In this document: positions 63,888 through 64,000 of the stretch, one piece after another | Layout: each line of letters opens with the position of its first letter | Position numbering within the stretch: the stretch's first letter is position 1 | Assembly (NCBI RefSeq): GCF_004798965.1 | Contig: NZ_SDSD01000006.1 | Coordinates: 211,547 to 275,546 of the forward strand | Direction: 5' to 3' | Length of the DNA: 64,000 nt | From: Onishia niordana | GTDB lineage: Bacteria; Pseudomonadota; Gammaproteobacteria; Pseudomonadales; Halomonadaceae | The notes under the pieces: model-generated | Databases searched by the model: none | What the model was told of the DNA's origin: nothing | What the model saw: only the letters and a program-made list of their open reading frames with translations | Translations under genes and position numbers: made by a program

Positions 63888-63921
63888 GCGCGTGCTCGTT
63901 CAAGTCAATAAACGAGCGCGC
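63888..63921 (-). terminator. Hairpin near the right edge, possible terminator
   Basis: CTCGTT (63895-63900) pairs with AACGAG (63911-63916), extended by GCGCG/CGCGC with a two-base bulge. On the minus strand it is followed by a moderately T-rich run. It would fit as the terminator of a minus-strand gene ending near 63940. Confidence 0.4.
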
Positions 63922-63939
63922 TATCTAATACCTGTTGAA

Positions 63940-64000
63940 CTAAACCGCTTCGCGGTAGCTGTCGTCGAATCCTGTCTTTCGCCTCATCGAACCACACTGT
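63940..64000 (-). CDS. Possible C-terminal end of a gene cut by the window edge
   Basis: On the minus strand the frame entering at the right edge reads QCGSMRRKTGFDDSYREAV and stops (TAG, complement of 63940-63942). GC at third positions is fairly high and a hairpin follows 19 bases later, so this may be a real gene end. Another frame is also open here, and 19 codons are too few to identify a product. Confidence 0.25.
   Translation of the reverse strand, partial: QCGSMRRKTGFDDSYREAV

Larger units (their letters stand above)
63263..64000. other. Gene-poor, degenerate right end of the window
   Basis: 738 bases with no intact gene. It holds a coding remnant (63410-63574, minus), an inverted repeat (63574-63599), an AT-rich stretch from about 63800 to 63930, a hairpin at 63888-63921 and possibly the end of a minus-strand gene cut by the edge. 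Longer open frames here lack coding features. Confidence 0.6.

Overview
The window is chromosomal DNA from a GC-rich gammaproteobacterium. Protein sequences and gene order resemble Pseudomonas in long blocks, but several details (FadB wording, TonB2-type cluster, small basic proteins) fit a halophilic relative such as Halomonas/Chromohalobacter better. That genus-level placement is inference from memory of the families, not a database result. No rRNA, tRNA, CRISPR array, complete insertion sequence or prophage was seen.

Layout. 1-805: 5' part of rne (RNase E, minus, cut by the window edge). 1.4-18.1 kb: a long plus-strand block, rluC - HAD phosphatase - sppA, (maf on minus), yceD-rpmF-plsX-fabD-fabG-acpP-fabF-pabC-mltG-tmk-holB-pilZ-tatD-DUF1285-helicase; this is the classic fatty-acid/ribosome/replication cluster. 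18.2-23.4 kb: sseA, then etfQO (minus) divergent from etfBA, the electron-transfer branch of beta-oxidation. 23.5-28.7 kb: a six-gene operon of overlapping genes coding a TonB2-type energy transducer (DUF3450, TtpC-like, ExbB, ExbD, TonB, TPR protein). 28.8-36.3 kb: xthA plus a small basic protein (minus), rhlB-dinG, a Nmad3-domain protein, an unrecognised protein with an internal repeat, and a DAHP synthase (minus). 36.3-47.7 kb: rpoE(algU)-rseA-rseB-rseC-mucD followed by lepA-lepB-rnc-era-recO-pdxJ-acpS. 47.7-56 kb: gacS/barA (minus) divergent from cysM-rlmD-relA-mazG. 56.1-62.6 kb: ppc, then fadBA. 62.7-64 kb: a secreted-type inorganic pyrophosphatase and a degenerate, gene-poor end carrying a gene remnant.

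How it fits together. Three themes recur. Envelope stress: RpoE with its RseA/RseB/RseC regulators and the MucD protease, plus SppA and LepB. Fatty-acid turnover: synthesis (plsX-fabD-fabG-acpP-fabF, acpS) and degradation (fadBA, etfBA, etfQO); similar PsrA-type palindromes lie both between etfQO and etfB and upstream of fadB, suggesting one shared regulator. RNA metabolism and the stringent/Gac response: rne, rhlB, rnc, relA, gacS.

Most unusual observations: (1) an in-frame signal peptide upstream of the pyrophosphatase whose only well-placed initiation codon is AUA; (2) a partial tandem copy of the 3' end of etfA; (3) a 13-14 bp minisatellite between ppc and fadB; (4) a near-consensus promoter that would give an almost leaderless yceD transcript; (5) a Cys-rich leader ORF ending immediately before rpoE, with two candidate sigma-E promoters; (6) a Nmad3 protein outside any visible phage or restriction setting; (7) a GC3-rich gene remnant next to an inverted repeat and an AT-rich stretch near the right edge. 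All coordinates and motifs were read by eye; no search or folding program was run.
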